Assembly: GCA_026004775.1 (NCBI GenBank)
Contig: BPJU01000006.1
Location: 186,001 to 250,000 of the forward strand
Direction: 5' to 3'
Origin: Pirellulaceae bacterium
Lineage (GTDB): Bacteria > Planctomycetota > Planctomycetia > Pirellulales > Pirellulaceae
DNA length: 64,000 nucleotides
A program made the position numbers and the translations under genes. The notes under the pieces are model-generated. The model ran no database searches and was not told where the DNA came from. It saw only the letters and a program-made list of their open reading frames with translations. This document shows positions 10,401 through 19,239 of this stretch, piece after piece; positions within the stretch are counted from its first letter, which is position 1; each line of letters opens with the position of its first letter.

Positions 10401-10995
10401 GCACCAGAGTTTCCCGATCCGCCTCCGGCGAGGGTGTCAATCGCTCTTGCTTCAGGCGAGCAAGCACAAAATGGTCGATAGCGTTTCGAGCCCACTCCGT
10501 ATGCAGTTCGGGCAGTGGCGGGCGTTGTACCGGGCGGTACGACCAATGTTGGTCATAGCGAGCCCCGGCGGCGATCCAACGCTCCAGCAGTTGGATTTCG
10601 GCTTCGGTAAGCGACTTGCCGGAGTCAGGAGGTGGCATCCGTTCACCCGGATCCTCAGCACGGATCCGCCGCACCAACTCGCTTTCCTCGGGCTTGCCCG
10701 GAACAATCGCCGCGTATCCCCCCAGATCTTCGTAGGCTCCCTCCGGCGTGTCCAGCCGTAGTCCGCCCGTCCCTCCTTTTCGCTCCGCCGCATCCGGACC
10801 GTGACACTTGTAGCAGTTGTTCGACAAGATGGGCCGAATATCCCGATTGAATTGGATCGGGTCCGGCGTTTTTTCCGCGGCTACGAGCCAACTGCTGAGC
10901 CATGCGACGGCCAGCACGGCGAAAGCCGGACGAACCGTATACACCCGCAGCCCTGCGTTGCCAGCAACCGTTGGCATGGCCAGGTAACCACGCAT
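7471..10995 (-). CDS. Planctomycete cytochrome protein, PSCyt1-DUF1549-DUF1553 (module A)
   Basis: A 1174-residue exported protein. Start ATG at 10995 has AAAGGAG nine bases upstream; the longer frame to 11148 would run into the promoter -10 box and is rejected. After a hydrophobic signal segment comes a cytochrome-like domain with CYKCH (PSCyt1), then DUF1549 (DHFVLARL, WLDLVRYADSAGY), a second CXXCH motif (CAQCHNHKYDP), a middle region with a discoidin/F5-8-type-C-like segment (NIAPEGQATQSSTDF, then AIDGNTDGRY), a coiled-coil part, and C-terminal DUF1553 (ANRLWEQLFGIGLV, NTPLQALVTLNDP). Two haem sites are implied. The discoidin-like insert suggests carbohydrate binding. Function is unknown; it is the first gene of a three-gene operon with DUF1501 and a pectate-lyase-like protein. 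Confidence 0.93.
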   Translation of the reverse strand: MRGYLAMPTVAGNAGLRVYTVRPAFAVLAVAWLSSWLVAAEKTPDPIQFNRDIRPILSNNCYKCHGPDAAERKGGTGGLRLDTPEGAYEDLGGYAAIVPGKPEESELVRRIRAEDPGERMPPPDSGKSLTEAEIQLLERWIAAGARYDQHWSYRPVQRPPLPELHTEWARNAIDHFVLARLKQERLTPSPEADRETLVRRVYLDLTGLPPAPEEIDIFLADQRPDAYDQLVDRLLASPAFGEHWGRLWLDLVRYADSAGYADDPPRTIWAYRDYVIRAFNANRPFDRFTLEQLAGDLLPEPTEEQLIATAMHRNTMTNNEGGTSDEEFRNVAVVDRVNTTLSVWMATTIACAQCHNHKYDPISQKEYFQLFAIFNNTQDADRRDESPVLEIWSDEQLQLKARLQQQLDSLRARLDRVSDELRPAQQQWEEAMRESDRWQVLQPESVDSSSGIRFEFFEDGTIRAASASDHDVWTAVFRVEQPVSCTALRIDALADPDLPGGGPGWASGNFVLSRVVARVDSGEPKVPHGRFVRIELPGKSRILSLAEVQVFRDGRNIAPEGQATQSSTDFGGEARRAIDGNTDGRYYEAQSTSHTAQSDDPWWEVQLPSAGPIERIVIWNRTDNNLQSRLDGFRLVVLDEQRRVVWEHVEPKAPRAEREYVLGGGEPLRFAWARADFEQQGFPAASVLAPSDKHPGWAIAPQAGRTHRLVLFAERPVEIPAGSRLTVRLEHPPKPSGHLLGKFRVLLTSDPLSAEAAVLPEAVAGVLRIDRQQRTAAQQETIDKYFLANTPLLAPVRQQVESLQKQLNELKPHTTVPIMRELPENQLRVTRVQRRGNFLDLGEEVQPGVPSVFAFCSWDHPPTRLDLAHWLMDPRNPLTARVTANRLWEQLFGIGLVRTSEEFGTQGELPSHPELLDWLAAELVDSGWDVKRFLRLLVTSATYRQSSRVSPELLERDPENRLLARGPRFRLTAEQIRDQALAVSGLLSRKMYGEPVRPFQPKLGVNAAFGSGIDWQPSSGEDRYRRGIYTMWRRSNPYPSMVTFDAPNREVCTLRRDRTNTPLQALVTLNDPVYVEAAQALARRLLREASSTEERVVRGFRLCLGRRPSAEEQQRLVALYQSACEQLAQKPQQAVQLAGTPGNETAPPPDPVEAAAWTVVANVMLNLDEFLMKR

Positions 10996-11146
10996 CTTTC
11001 TTGAACTCCTTTCCGGTCCTTGAGCCGGTTGATGGGCACCTTTTTTTCGGTCAGGGAGGGACACTGAACGGCGGGTGACAAAACCGGAGCACGGCTTCCG
11101 GGTAGCGGCTTTCAAAGCGGCCGCACGGGGCGGTGCGACCAACCGC

Positions 11147-11175
11147 ATTATATCCTGGGTACGCGGGCATTACAA
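11147..11175 (-). promoter_or_regulatory. Sigma-70-like promoter for the module A operon
   Basis: Read on the minus strand: TTGTAA (11170-11175), 17-base spacer, TATAAT (11147-11152). The expected transcription start near 11140 gives a leader of about 145 bases before the ATG at 10995. It lies between the kinase stop codon and the cytochrome gene, where a promoter is expected. Confidence 0.7.
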
Positions 11176-11301
11176 AATCGCCGTCCAAGAAAAAAAGTGG
11201 AACGGTCGGGTCGCTCCACCGAAAAGGTGTGCGGGACCGGTGGCGAACTGTGCGGGGTGTCGAAAGCATTGCGGAGTTTGAGGATGCCGGTAGTGCGCCA
11301 G

Positions 11302-14232
11302 TCAGGGCGAAACCGGGGTGCGTACCATTTCGCGGGGGATGGGTGGGAAGTCGCGTAGTTGAGACGGGTCGAAGCCGGCCGCCCGAGCCGGATTACGCGC
11401 GCTGGTATCCAGTTCGTACTGGGCGCGTACCTGCCGATAGGGTGGTACGTCCGTGAAAGCCGGCGGCAACTCCTTCCACAACACCGATTCCTTGGCGGAT
11501 TTCTCCTCGTACCACTCGGCGTCCTTCTCGTCAAAACCAAACTCGCGAACTTGTCCTGCCATGGTGACAATCCGCCATCGCACGCGGCGCATCGGCCGAC
11601 CCATTCCCATCATGGCGCTCATGCGTGTGGGATAAAAGTTCCGGTCCCCACGGTATCGCAAAGCCTTTTCGGCTTGTTCGAACGAATCCACCCCGCGGTA
11701 TTCCAGCAGTGGTGCGTCGTGAGCAGTCATCAGCACGCAATCATTCAATTCCAGATTGCCGTCCAACAGCCGCATCTCCGGATTTTCCAATGCCACGGCG
11801 GCCAATCCTTGTTCGATTGCGGCTGTGACGTGATCGAGCTTCACCTGCCATTCGGCATCCCAGTTATACCGATCGGCCGTACCACCGATCTGCAGCAGCC
11901 GCGCACTGCTGATGAGCAGTCCCTGCTGCCAGGAGAATTCCAGAGGCTGAGCCACGGGTACGTTTAATACGATCACCGGACCACGAACGGCTACACGCTC
12001 AAACCGAATATTGGGCGGAAGCTGCATGGTAGCCGCCAACGGCATCGTAACGTCGGCCGGGGGGCGCATCCGTGGCGGTAAAAGCTGAACGAGGCAATTT
12101 GGCTCCGGACGTGTGGCCAAGTTGTCCACGAAAGTAAAGGTGGAGTCGACAAGTTGGAAGCTGTGGGCGTCTTCCAAGGCAAATAGCGTCCAGCCCGGCA
12201 TCGGTTCCGGCGGCGCCGATAATACGACATCGATGTTCTTCCATACCAGATTACCGCCGTGGACGACCATCAGGTGGGTTTCGGAGGCAAAAAGCCCAAT
12301 GTGCGGTCGGAACCAGAGTACCGGTCGGAACCCGTCCCCGGCACGAATCTCCAATCTCTCGGCTATGGTGAGTCGCTGAGCACGCACTTCCAGCGGACCG
12401 TCAAACCAGAGCTCGATCGCTTCCACACCGGTGGTTTGAGCGGCTTGGTCGAGAGCAGCCCCCCAAGAGGTGACAACCACAGCATCGGCAGGCGACTCGA
12501 TCGGCACCGGGCTGACGATGATCCGTTTGGGACCGGTCAACGGGGGCTGCTGAGACTTGGCGGGCGGCGTCGCCGTTTGCGGTGTGGTCGGGACACTCGG
12601 TTCAGCATTCACCTGTGGGCTGCCACTGCTTGCGACCGATTCGCTGCTCGACGTGGCGTCAAATATGGGCGGCCGGGAAGCACTTTCCGGCACCGTACCG
12701 ACCGGTGCCAAGCTCTCGGAAGTGGCCGGACTCGTGGGGGACGCGCGACCCGTCGTAGCACTGCCTTCTTGATTAGCGCGAGGCTGAATGTCACCGGTCT
12801 TGTTGGCGTTAGGATCGAGTGAAGCCGAAGGAGTTGCCCCGCGGTCGGCCGGCTGCACAGGTGTCCGATTGAGTTCGCCGGCAGGTACCGCGTTGTCGCC
12901 GGCACCAGCTTGCTCGCCCTCCGTCCGCTGGCTCGACGCGGCAGGGCCAGCGCTCTGCGTTCCCCCTGCGTCATTAGCCGATAGCGCAGAATCCAACTTC
13001 GCCACCGGTAAAGATGGCAGGCTCACCACCACCGGTTGGTTACCGGGTGCCAAACCGAGCACGACCGACACGACAATGATTACCAAGGTAGCCACCATCC
13101 ACGGAACCGTGTGCCTCCAGATGGTTCCCGCTGGTAGCGGTGCTACCACAACGGTCGGCTTGGCTCCCAGTGGGATACCCAACTGGTCGGCGACCAGAGC
13201 CAACTGCGCCATCAATTCCGCCGGGGTTTGATACCGGTCGGCCGGGTTTTTGGCCAATAATTTCAATACGATCTCGGCTAGTGCATCAGGCAGATCTTTA
13301 CGGAATTGACGGGGGTCCGGAGGAGGCTCCGAACTGTGGCTCAGAAGTTTCTGGAGGACGGTACCTTCGGGAAACGGCGGGCGCCCGGTGAGCATGAAGT
13401 AGAGGGTGCACCCGAGCGAGTAGAGGTCACTGCGTACGTCGGCCTGCCGCGGATCGCGAGCTTGTTCGGGAGAGATGTAGTCGAAGGTCCCTAGTGTCAC
13501 GCCACTGGCAGTTAGTTCGTCGGTGGTTTCGACTTGTTGTAGTCGAGCCAAGCCCATATCGACGAGCTTCACCGTACCTGTGGCGGTAACCAACACGTTC
13601 GACGGCTTGATGTCGCGGTGGACGACATCGCGCTGGGAGGCATGATCAAGGGCTTCGGCAACTTGATAGGTGTATAAGATGGCCTCTTCGATCGGCAGCG
13701 GACCGCGTTGCGCGACCAAATCACGCAGGTTTACGCCCTGCACATACTCGAACACGATATAGTGCCACCCCTTTTCTGCGCCGACATAATAGACACGAGC
13801 GATGTTGGGGTGGTCGAGCCGAGCGGCACTCTGGGCTTCGTTCTTGAACCGCCGAAATACCTCCTCGTCGTGACTGGCATCCGAAACCACCTTGATGGCT
13901 ACGGTACGCCCAAGGGCCGTATCCGTGGCACGAAAAACAGCCCCCATCCCGCCCCCACCGATAAACTCTTCCAGTACAAAATGTCCCAGTTGCTCGCCGA
14001 GCAACTGATCGGCCACCTGGGCGGCCCGCGTCGGGTGCCGGGGGATCGGGGGAACCGCCGCAGGTTTACGGGAAATGACAGTCTTCTGATCTTCCATCGA
14101 CACCTGGAGAGGCTCAGCCATCGAATGAGATGAAGCTTCCCGGTCCTGGTCAGGACGTGAACGGACAGAAGAGCCGCTAGGGGCGGGCGGCAGGTCGTTC
14201 GGGTGTTGGTCTGCCGTGCGGTCACCGCTCAT
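11302..14232 (-). CDS. PknB-type Ser/Thr protein kinase with C-terminal extracytoplasmic domain
   Basis: A 976-residue membrane kinase. The ATG at 14232 (MSGDRT) is preferred; the extra upstream codons encode an unlikely N-terminus. The kinase domain covers roughly residues 80-345: glycine loop GGGGMGAVF, VAIKVV lysine, HRDIKPSN catalytic loop, DMG instead of DFG, and SPEQARDPRQADVRSDLYSL. A proline-rich stretch leads to one membrane segment (TLVIIVVSVVLGLAP), then a long Ser/Thr/Pro/Ala-rich linker and about 370 residues that look like a beta-rich, possibly parallel beta-helix sensor domain outside the membrane. Planctomycetes have many such kinases with varied sensor parts. Substrates cannot be predicted. 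The DMG variant keeps the metal-binding Asp, so activity is expected. Confidence 0.9.
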   Translation of the reverse strand: MSGDRTADQHPNDLPPAPSGSSVRSRPDQDREASSHSMAEPLQVSMEDQKTVISRKPAAVPPIPRHPTRAAQVADQLLGEQLGHFVLEEFIGGGGMGAVFRATDTALGRTVAIKVVSDASHDEEVFRRFKNEAQSAARLDHPNIARVYYVGAEKGWHYIVFEYVQGVNLRDLVAQRGPLPIEEAILYTYQVAEALDHASQRDVVHRDIKPSNVLVTATGTVKLVDMGLARLQQVETTDELTASGVTLGTFDYISPEQARDPRQADVRSDLYSLGCTLYFMLTGRPPFPEGTVLQKLLSHSSEPPPDPRQFRKDLPDALAEIVLKLLAKNPADRYQTPAELMAQLALVADQLGIPLGAKPTVVVAPLPAGTIWRHTVPWMVATLVIIVVSVVLGLAPGNQPVVVSLPSLPVAKLDSALSANDAGGTQSAGPAASSQRTEGEQAGAGDNAVPAGELNRTPVQPADRGATPSASLDPNANKTGDIQPRANQEGSATTGRASPTSPATSESLAPVGTVPESASRPPIFDATSSSESVASSGSPQVNAEPSVPTTPQTATPPAKSQQPPLTGPKRIIVSPVPIESPADAVVVTSWGAALDQAAQTTGVEAIELWFDGPLEVRAQRLTIAERLEIRAGDGFRPVLWFRPHIGLFASETHLMVVHGGNLVWKNIDVVLSAPPEPMPGWTLFALEDAHSFQLVDSTFTFVDNLATRPEPNCLVQLLPPRMRPPADVTMPLAATMQLPPNIRFERVAVRGPVIVLNVPVAQPLEFSWQQGLLISSARLLQIGGTADRYNWDAEWQVKLDHVTAAIEQGLAAVALENPEMRLLDGNLELNDCVLMTAHDAPLLEYRGVDSFEQAEKALRYRGDRNFYPTRMSAMMGMGRPMRRVRWRIVTMAGQVREFGFDEKDAEWYEEKSAKESVLWKELPPAFTDVPPYRQVRAQYELDTSARNPARAAGFDPSQLRDFPPIPREMVRTPVSP

Positions 14233-14299
14233 GTTCAAGCCGCCTGAATTCCCTCTGTTGCGAAGAAGAGAAAACCAAAACAAAAGTCTCACGTCTTAC

Positions 14300-14328
14300 A
14301 TTATAGAAGTCAACCGCAGATTCAGCAA
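14300..14328 (-). promoter_or_regulatory. Promoter for the Ser/Thr kinase gene
   Basis: On the minus strand TTGCTG (14323-14328) is separated by 17 bases from TATAAT (14300-14305), 68 bases ahead of the kinase ATG. The -10 is perfect and the -35 keeps only the TTG. Confidence 0.55.
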
Positions 14329-14887
14329 CCAAAGATGAACCAGTCGAACCTGCGAGAATCCACCGCATGAGGCGTTTTTTTCGAACCGGTCCCCTGCCGG
14401 TGTTTGGATTTGTGGCTGGAGCAAAATCCGCGCGGATGCGGCACGCGCGAGTCGGATTCCGGAGTGGCGACTGCCGTCAGACAAGGCAGGCTTGGCGTAC
14501 CAAGTCCAAGCAGGGCATTGGTGGGGCTGAGTGAGCGGCGTTTCGCCGGGAGAGATGACCGCATGGGAGATTTGGTGAAGCTGTATGGGCTTGCCACGCA
14601 TGCAGGAAGCCTCGTGTGTGCTCATTCATGACAGATGAGAAAACGGCAAAACGTTGTTACTCGTTGCCGGGCACCACAGCAGTGAGAAAAAAATAATTCC
14701 GGTGCGCCACACCGCTTACTTCGAAACATACGCCGCACGTGCAACGATGGAGTATGGAGGTTTGTGCGGCGGGAAACGCGCCTTGCAGAAGGCCGCTCCC
14801 GAAAGGAGCTGGTTATCACCGGTTGTGCCAGCGCTCGGCAACCCGAACCGGTGTTATGCCGAGGACGATCGGCAAGTCCGCCCTCTC
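14329..14887. other. Non-coding stretch between kinase and zinc-ribbon genes
   Basis: Open frames here have unlikely composition, no ribosome binding site and no recognisable motif. I looked for SRP RNA, RNase P RNA and tmRNA signatures and saw none. Confidence 0.5.
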
Positions 14888-14917
14888 TTGAGCGTTCGTC
14901 GGATTTTCGGCTAAGAT
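14888..14917 (+). promoter_or_regulatory. Possible promoter for the zinc-ribbon gene
   Basis: TTGAGC, an 18-base spacer and TAAGAT (four of six consensus bases in each box) lie about 155 bases upstream of the small gene at 15072. Confidence 0.3.
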
Positions 14918-15071
14918 CGGTCGTGCAGTTTGGAAGTTGGGAAAATGTCAATGCGCTTGACTTTCCTTGCCGGCACGAGGAATCTTCGGCTCGGACTCCG
15001 GTGAGCTCTCGACGTCCAGCCGCCGGGACGAGCCTTCCTGAAGGTATCGAAGAAAACAGGGGAGTTGATCG

Positions 15072-15200
15072 ATGGGGTTGCGTCCGCGAACCAAACGTGC
15101 CCGCCGGTTAAAACAGCGCCGCTGTCCGAAATGCGGGAAACACTTAGCGCCCAATCGGCGCCGATGCAAGGCGTGTCACGCCGTGGCCCCACGGAGCTGA
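15072..15200 (+). CDS. 42-residue zinc-ribbon protein
   Basis: A very small but well-formed gene. The ATG is preceded by AGGGGAG with about seven bases spacing, an excellent ribosome binding site. The product begins with a highly basic N-terminus (RPRTKRARRLKQRR) followed by two cysteine pairs, CPKC and CKAC, separated by ten residues, the layout of a zinc ribbon. The charge and size resemble small ribosome- or RNA-binding proteins, but I do not recognise a named family. Its last 25 bases overlap tail-to-tail with the 3' end of the lipoprotein gene on the other strand. It is short enough to be missed by gene callers with a length cut-off. Confidence 0.72.
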   Translation: MGLRPRTKRARRLKQRRCPKCGKHLAPNRRRCKACHAVAPRS

Positions 15201-16129
15201 CCTGCTTGGCTTCGGCCGCTGTTGCCGGCAGGACCTAGCGGTACACGGCGGCGGGCGGTCCGGCCGAGGAAGCGCTGCTGGTGCGGGGTTTCCAACCTGG
15301 GGTGTGGGCCACCGAACGAGCCGCCGGCAGGGGAATGTCGTCTTCCCAGCGTCTGGCCCTGCTCGTCTTCCCAGCGGACGAAGAGGTGCAAGTCGAGGCT
15401 TTCCGGGGGCTGGCGCCACCGTAACGGCAGGAAAACAGCCGGGCGGCCGTCTTCCCAGCGTGCCGCCCGCCGTACGGTCAGTTCGTCGAATTCCCACCGC
15501 CCCACGTGCGAGCGGGAGACGCGGTCGAGCAGGACAGCGGTCACGTGCCCCCCGATCGGCAAGAACTCACCGGCCGCATTTTCCGGGCGGATCGCCAGCC
15601 ATATCCCATCCACACCTGCACGCCCATCCCAATCGGCTAAGCCAGTGCGATCATCGATCCGCAAGCGTACCATGTGGCTGTCGGAAGGTTCCGGAAACGA
15701 AACATTCGATTTCGCAGACGTGTCGGCGTTACTGGTAAAATACGCGCGTGTGCCAGCCGGATCGGCCGTGCTGCCCTGGCGCAGTTGATCGGGAGTTATC
15801 GGACGGCCGGGCTCGACCTGAGGTGGGCTAAGATCGGGTATTTCAGCCGGCGGCTGCCCAGACGGCCGAGTCGGAGCGCGGCGAGGTTCTGCGGGGACCG
15901 CGCTTGAGGGCACTCCCTCTTCCAGCCGATCGACGCGCTTCTCCAAATCCTCTACACGAAACGACAAGTCGTAGACTTTGTCCTCCAAGGCGCGGGTCTC
16001 GGCACTGAAAGCCTCAACCAGGAACGCCTCGCGTAGCTGCTGCTGCCGGCAGCCGGCCAGAAAACTCCCCCAAACCAGCAATCCCGCCAGCCGAGTAGCC
16101 CAACGGATCGCCTGTAATCTGGCACTCAT
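15176..16129 (-). CDS. Lipoprotein with coiled coil, unknown function
   Basis: A 317-residue protein. The ATG at 16129 has AAGGAGGAGAGG just upstream, so the longer frame to 16240, which would overlap clpP, is rejected. The N-terminus carries a hydrophobic segment ending FLAGC, a good lipobox with the cysteine at about residue 27. Residues ~40-72 form heptad-like repeats (EDKVYDLSFRVEDLEKRVDRLEE), a short coiled coil. A proline-rich linker follows, then a beta-rich domain with many Trp and Arg residues. I do not recognise the family. It is 58 bases downstream of clpP on the same strand and may be read through from that operon. The last 25 bases overlap the zinc-ribbon gene. Confidence 0.8.
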   Translation of the reverse strand: MSARLQAIRWATRLAGLLVWGSFLAGCRQQQLREAFLVEAFSAETRALEDKVYDLSFRVEDLEKRVDRLEEGVPSSAVPAEPRRAPTRPSGQPPAEIPDLSPPQVEPGRPITPDQLRQGSTADPAGTRAYFTSNADTSAKSNVSFPEPSDSHMVRLRIDDRTGLADWDGRAGVDGIWLAIRPENAAGEFLPIGGHVTAVLLDRVSRSHVGRWEFDELTVRRAARWEDGRPAVFLPLRWRQPPESLDLHLFVRWEDEQGQTLGRRHSPAGGSFGGPHPRLETPHQQRFLGRTARRRVPLGPAGNSGRSQAGQLRGATA

Positions 16130-16187
16130 GGCACCTCTCCTCCTTGAGAGGTCACAACCGCTGCGCGTTGCCGCCGGCGAGCGGCCT

Positions 16188-16826
16188 CTAGTTCTGAGGG
16201 CTACCGGATTCGGAAGACGGGCTTCCTGGCAAGGGCGCAACGGACTTGACAGTGTCGATCACTTTATCGATCAGCCGGTAAGCCTGCGCTTCTTCGGCTG
16301 TCATAAACCGATCCCGGTCCGTGTCCTTTTCAATTTTCTCCATCGACTGGCCGGTGTGTCGATACAGGATCTCGTTGAGCCGTTGCTTGATGCGGCGGAA
16401 CTCCTTGGCGTGGATCAATATGTCTTCGGCCGTACCCTGCATGCCGGCCAGCGGCTGATGGATCATGATACGAGCATTCGGGAGGGCATACCGTTTGCCG
16501 GCCGTGCCGGCAGCCAGCAACACGGCCCCCATCGAAGCAGCCTGTCCGATGCAGTAGGTAGCCACGTCACAGCTTACCCATTGCATCGTGTCATAGATCG
16601 CCAGCCCGGCACTGACACTGCCACCCGGCGAGTTGACGTAAAGGTGGATGTCTGCCTTCGGATCCTCCGACTGCAAGAAGAGCAGTTGGGCCACGACCGC
16701 GTTGGCCACCTCGTCGGTAATCTGGCTGCCTAAAAAGACGATGCGGTCCTTCAGGAGCCGGCTGTAGATGTCGTAAACCCGCTCCTCACGCCCGCTCTTT
16801 TCGATCACATACGGTATCAGCGGCAT
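16188..16826 (-). CDS. clpP: ATP-dependent Clp protease proteolytic subunit (second of a pair)
   Basis: A 212-residue ClpP with the complete serine-protease triad: Ser in GQAASMGA (~98), His in MIHQPLAG (~123) and Asp in KDTDRDRFM (~172). The oxyanion-loop motif NSPGGSV is present. ClpP forms a tetradecameric barrel that degrades proteins delivered by ClpX or ClpA/C. An AAGGAT ribosome site lies nine bases before the ATG. The gene follows another clpP by 48 bases and trigger factor further upstream. Two different catalytic paralogues side by side suggest either mixed ClpP rings or two separate ones. Confidence 0.96.
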   Translation of the reverse strand: MPLIPYVIEKSGREERVYDIYSRLLKDRIVFLGSQITDEVANAVVAQLLFLQSEDPKADIHLYVNSPGGSVSAGLAIYDTMQWVSCDVATYCIGQAASMGAVLLAAGTAGKRYALPNARIMIHQPLAGMQGTAEDILIHAKEFRRIKQRLNEILYRHTGQSMEKIEKDTDRDRFMTAEEAQAYRLIDKVIDTVKSVAPLPGSPSSESGSPQN

Positions 16827-16874
16827 AACGTCGAATCCTTGATGGATAACTGAGGCGGCCAGGCCGGCACCCGC

Positions 16875-17558
16875 CTACCGCTCGGCCTCGTCGTCCTCGA
16901 CCGCCGCCGGTTTGTAGAGTATCTCGTCCACCACCCCGTACGCCTTGGCTTGCTCGGCACTCATATAAAAATCGCGATCCGTGTCGGCCGCAATTTTCTC
17001 AATACTTTGCCCGGTGTGGTAGGCCAAAATCTGATTGAGCGTCTCCCGGGCCCGCAAAATCTCGTTGCACTGTATCTCGATGTCGGTCACCTGGCCGCTT
17101 ACCCCTCCATATGGCTGGTGCAACATAACCCTTGAGTGCGGCAGGGCAAAGCGTTTTCCTTTCGCCCCGCCCGCCAGCAGCACAGCCGCCCCGCTGGCCG
17201 CCTGACCGACGCAATACGTCGCTACCGGACAACTGAGAATCTGCATTGTGTCGTAAATGGCCAACGTGGCATAGACGTCGCCGCCGGGGGAGTTCAAATA
17301 AAAATGGATTTCCTTGCGGCGGTTTTCGCTTTGGAGATAGAGCAGTTTCATCACGATTTCGTTGGCCGTGGCACTGTAGATTTCTCCCTGGAGGAAAACG
17401 ATGCGATTTTCCAGCAAAAGATCCCCCAGCGTCATCATGCGTTGGCGCTGGTAGGTCTGGTAGCTATACGAGTTAGAAATGGTTCCCAGTGGGCCGGGGA
17501 GGAATTCGTTCATAGGCGTGATGTTCTCCGACGAAGCAGCCACAGGGCCGACGCGCAT
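16875..17558 (-). CDS. clpP: ATP-dependent Clp protease proteolytic subunit (first of a pair)
   Basis: A 227-residue ClpP paralogue with intact triad: Ser in GQAASGAA, His in MLHQPYGG and Asp in ADTDRDFYM, plus NSPGGDVYA. It has a longer N-terminus (about 45 residues before the conserved part) than its neighbour. I chose the ATG at 17558, which begins one base after the TAG of tig with AGAGG close upstream; an ATG at 17513 is a reasonable alternative. The longer frame to 17651 overlaps tig by 90 bases and is unlikely. Co-transcription with tig and the second clpP is expected, as in many bacteria where tig-clpP-clpX cluster; no clpX lies in this window. Confidence 0.95.
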   Translation of the reverse strand: MRVGPVAASSENITPMNEFLPGPLGTISNSYSYQTYQRQRMMTLGDLLLENRIVFLQGEIYSATANEIVMKLLYLQSENRRKEIHFYLNSPGGDVYATLAIYDTMQILSCPVATYCVGQAASGAAVLLAGGAKGKRFALPHSRVMLHQPYGGVSGQVTDIEIQCNEILRARETLNQILAYHTGQSIEKIAADTDRDFYMSAEQAKAYGVVDEILYKPAAVEDDEAER

Positions 17559-17559
17559 A

Positions 17560-19035
17560 CTACCTCTGGCCGTCAGGCGTGACGGGCGACTCCGGTTCAT
17601 CGTGTCGCGCCTCCGGAATGGATGTCTCCGGGAAAAGTGCCTCAGGCACACTAGAGTACGTTAACTTAGGCCACGAAAAATCCTGGTAGGAGATCTGGGC
17701 GTGCTGTCGGATCAAATCCAGGACGCGTTGCTCAACGATCAGGTTGCGAACAACATCCAAGTCACCCGATTTTTCCAGTCGGGCTCTCACTCGCCGCGGG
17801 CTTTCCTCGCGCTGCTCGGCCAACTGCTGGATGTAAGCGTCAAGATCCGCATTGGAAGCTTCGATCTCCTCTTCTTCGGCGATGCGCTCCAGAATGAAAT
17901 GCCGGCGAAGCTTCTTGGCCGTGGCTTCCAACGCCTCGCCACGCAGTTCACTCAGGCGCTTCTCGATTTCATCGACGCTGAAGTTGCGCAACCACAGTTC
18001 GTATCTCAATCTTTCCAGTTCGCGCTGCAGTTGGCGTCGCAGCATCCGGGGCGGCAAGTCCCAGTGGGCCTCCTTCAGCAGCAGTTCGGTCACCTGTTCG
18101 GAGATATGCTCGTCACGATAGTGAGCGAACCGCTGCTCCATCCTGTGCCGTATGGCCTCGCGCAACTGCGCTTCTGTTTTCACACCGAACGTGCCCAACA
18201 CCAGGGCGTTCAGTTCCGGATACCGAGCCCGCTTTACTTCCAGCACTTCCACGCGGCCGTCGACCAGCCTGCCCTGCCACCGTTCGTCCGGAACACTTTG
18301 GGCTAACTGTACTTTCACATCGACCGTATCACCGGCACGCGCACCGCACAACGATTGGTCTGCGTTGTCAATGCGGGCATCGCGGAAGTAAATCGTCGGT
18401 CGCAGACTCAGCCTTACCTCGTCGGTGACCCGGAACACCTTGCCGTCGTCCAGCAAACTGAGGCGCACGACCAGCAGGTCCTCCAGCTGCGCCGGCTCAT
18501 TTACCGGTTCATACGAAACCAAGGCGTTCTGGCGCAGCAAGCTCAACAGCTCAGTCTGAATATCCTCCTCGCTGGGCTCGTACCTCAACTCGACCAGCGA
18601 CAAGCCTTTCCACTGCGGCAGCTCGAACTCCGGACGCACCTCAAGATCGAACTCAAAAGTCAAGTGGCCGTCATCGGCGATCTCCACCGAGTCCAGGTCC
18701 AGATCCGGTTCGCTGATCGGAATAAGCTGCTTCTCGTCAATCAGTTGCGCCAATGATTTTTGCACGATCAGAGCTTTCACCTGATCGGTGATTTTCTGCC
18801 GGTAATGATTGGCCACCAATTGGCGCGGAGCCTTCCCCGGCCGGAACCCGGGAACGAATGCATCCGGCACCAGTTCGTCCAGCGTGCGGTCGCGGTAGCG
18901 TTCCACGTCCGCCGCGGAAACGGTTACCACAATATGCCGCTCGCACGCTCCATTCTCGTCGATTCGCACATCGAGCGCCAGCTTTTCCTCGGCTTCAGCC
19001 GCCACATGCTGCTGGGATGTATCCGTTTCGGTCAT
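17560..19035 (-). CDS. tig: Trigger factor
   Basis: A 491-residue ribosome-associated chaperone. The N-terminal ribosome-binding motif is visible as PGFRPGKAP (about residues 63-71), and the long helical C-terminal arms fit the family. The middle region that should be the FKBP-type prolyl isomerase domain lacks the usual aromatic active-site pattern, so the isomerase is probably degenerate. The start ATG has AGGTGG five bases upstream. It lies downstream of tRNA-Gly on the same strand and directly upstream of two clpP genes, forming a folding/degradation operon. Confidence 0.95.
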   Translation of the reverse strand: MTETDTSQQHVAAEAEEKLALDVRIDENGACERHIVVTVSAADVERYRDRTLDELVPDAFVPGFRPGKAPRQLVANHYRQKITDQVKALIVQKSLAQLIDEKQLIPISEPDLDLDSVEIADDGHLTFEFDLEVRPEFELPQWKGLSLVELRYEPSEEDIQTELLSLLRQNALVSYEPVNEPAQLEDLLVVRLSLLDDGKVFRVTDEVRLSLRPTIYFRDARIDNADQSLCGARAGDTVDVKVQLAQSVPDERWQGRLVDGRVEVLEVKRARYPELNALVLGTFGVKTEAQLREAIRHRMEQRFAHYRDEHISEQVTELLLKEAHWDLPPRMLRRQLQRELERLRYELWLRNFSVDEIEKRLSELRGEALEATAKKLRRHFILERIAEEEEIEASNADLDAYIQQLAEQREESPRRVRARLEKSGDLDVVRNLIVEQRVLDLIRQHAQISYQDFSWPKLTYSSVPEALFPETSIPEARHDEPESPVTPDGQR

Positions 19036-19118
19036 CGGCCCACCTATAAAGCAACGATGGCCCTAGCGCAGCTCGTCTTCTGCCACACCAGGGCTGGATA
19101 AAGACCATCGACATCAGA

Positions 19119-19190
19119 GCGGGTGATGGGACTCGAACCCACGACAACCACGTTGGCAACGTGGTGCTCTACCACCTGAGCTACACCCGC
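19119..19190 (-). tRNA. tRNA-Gly (GCC)
   Basis: On the minus strand a complete cloverleaf is present: acceptor stem GCGGGTG/CACCCGC, D-arm GCTCAGGTGGTAGAGC, anticodon stem CCACG/CGTGG with loop TTGCCAA (anticodon GCC), and T-arm with GGTTCGAGTCC. CCA is not encoded. It is 83 bases upstream of tig and could share a transcript. Confidence 0.97.
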
Positions 19191-19239
19191 AGAATCGCCC
19201 TGTCCGCCACACCGTGGCGTCCCGATCCGCCCAAAGCGG

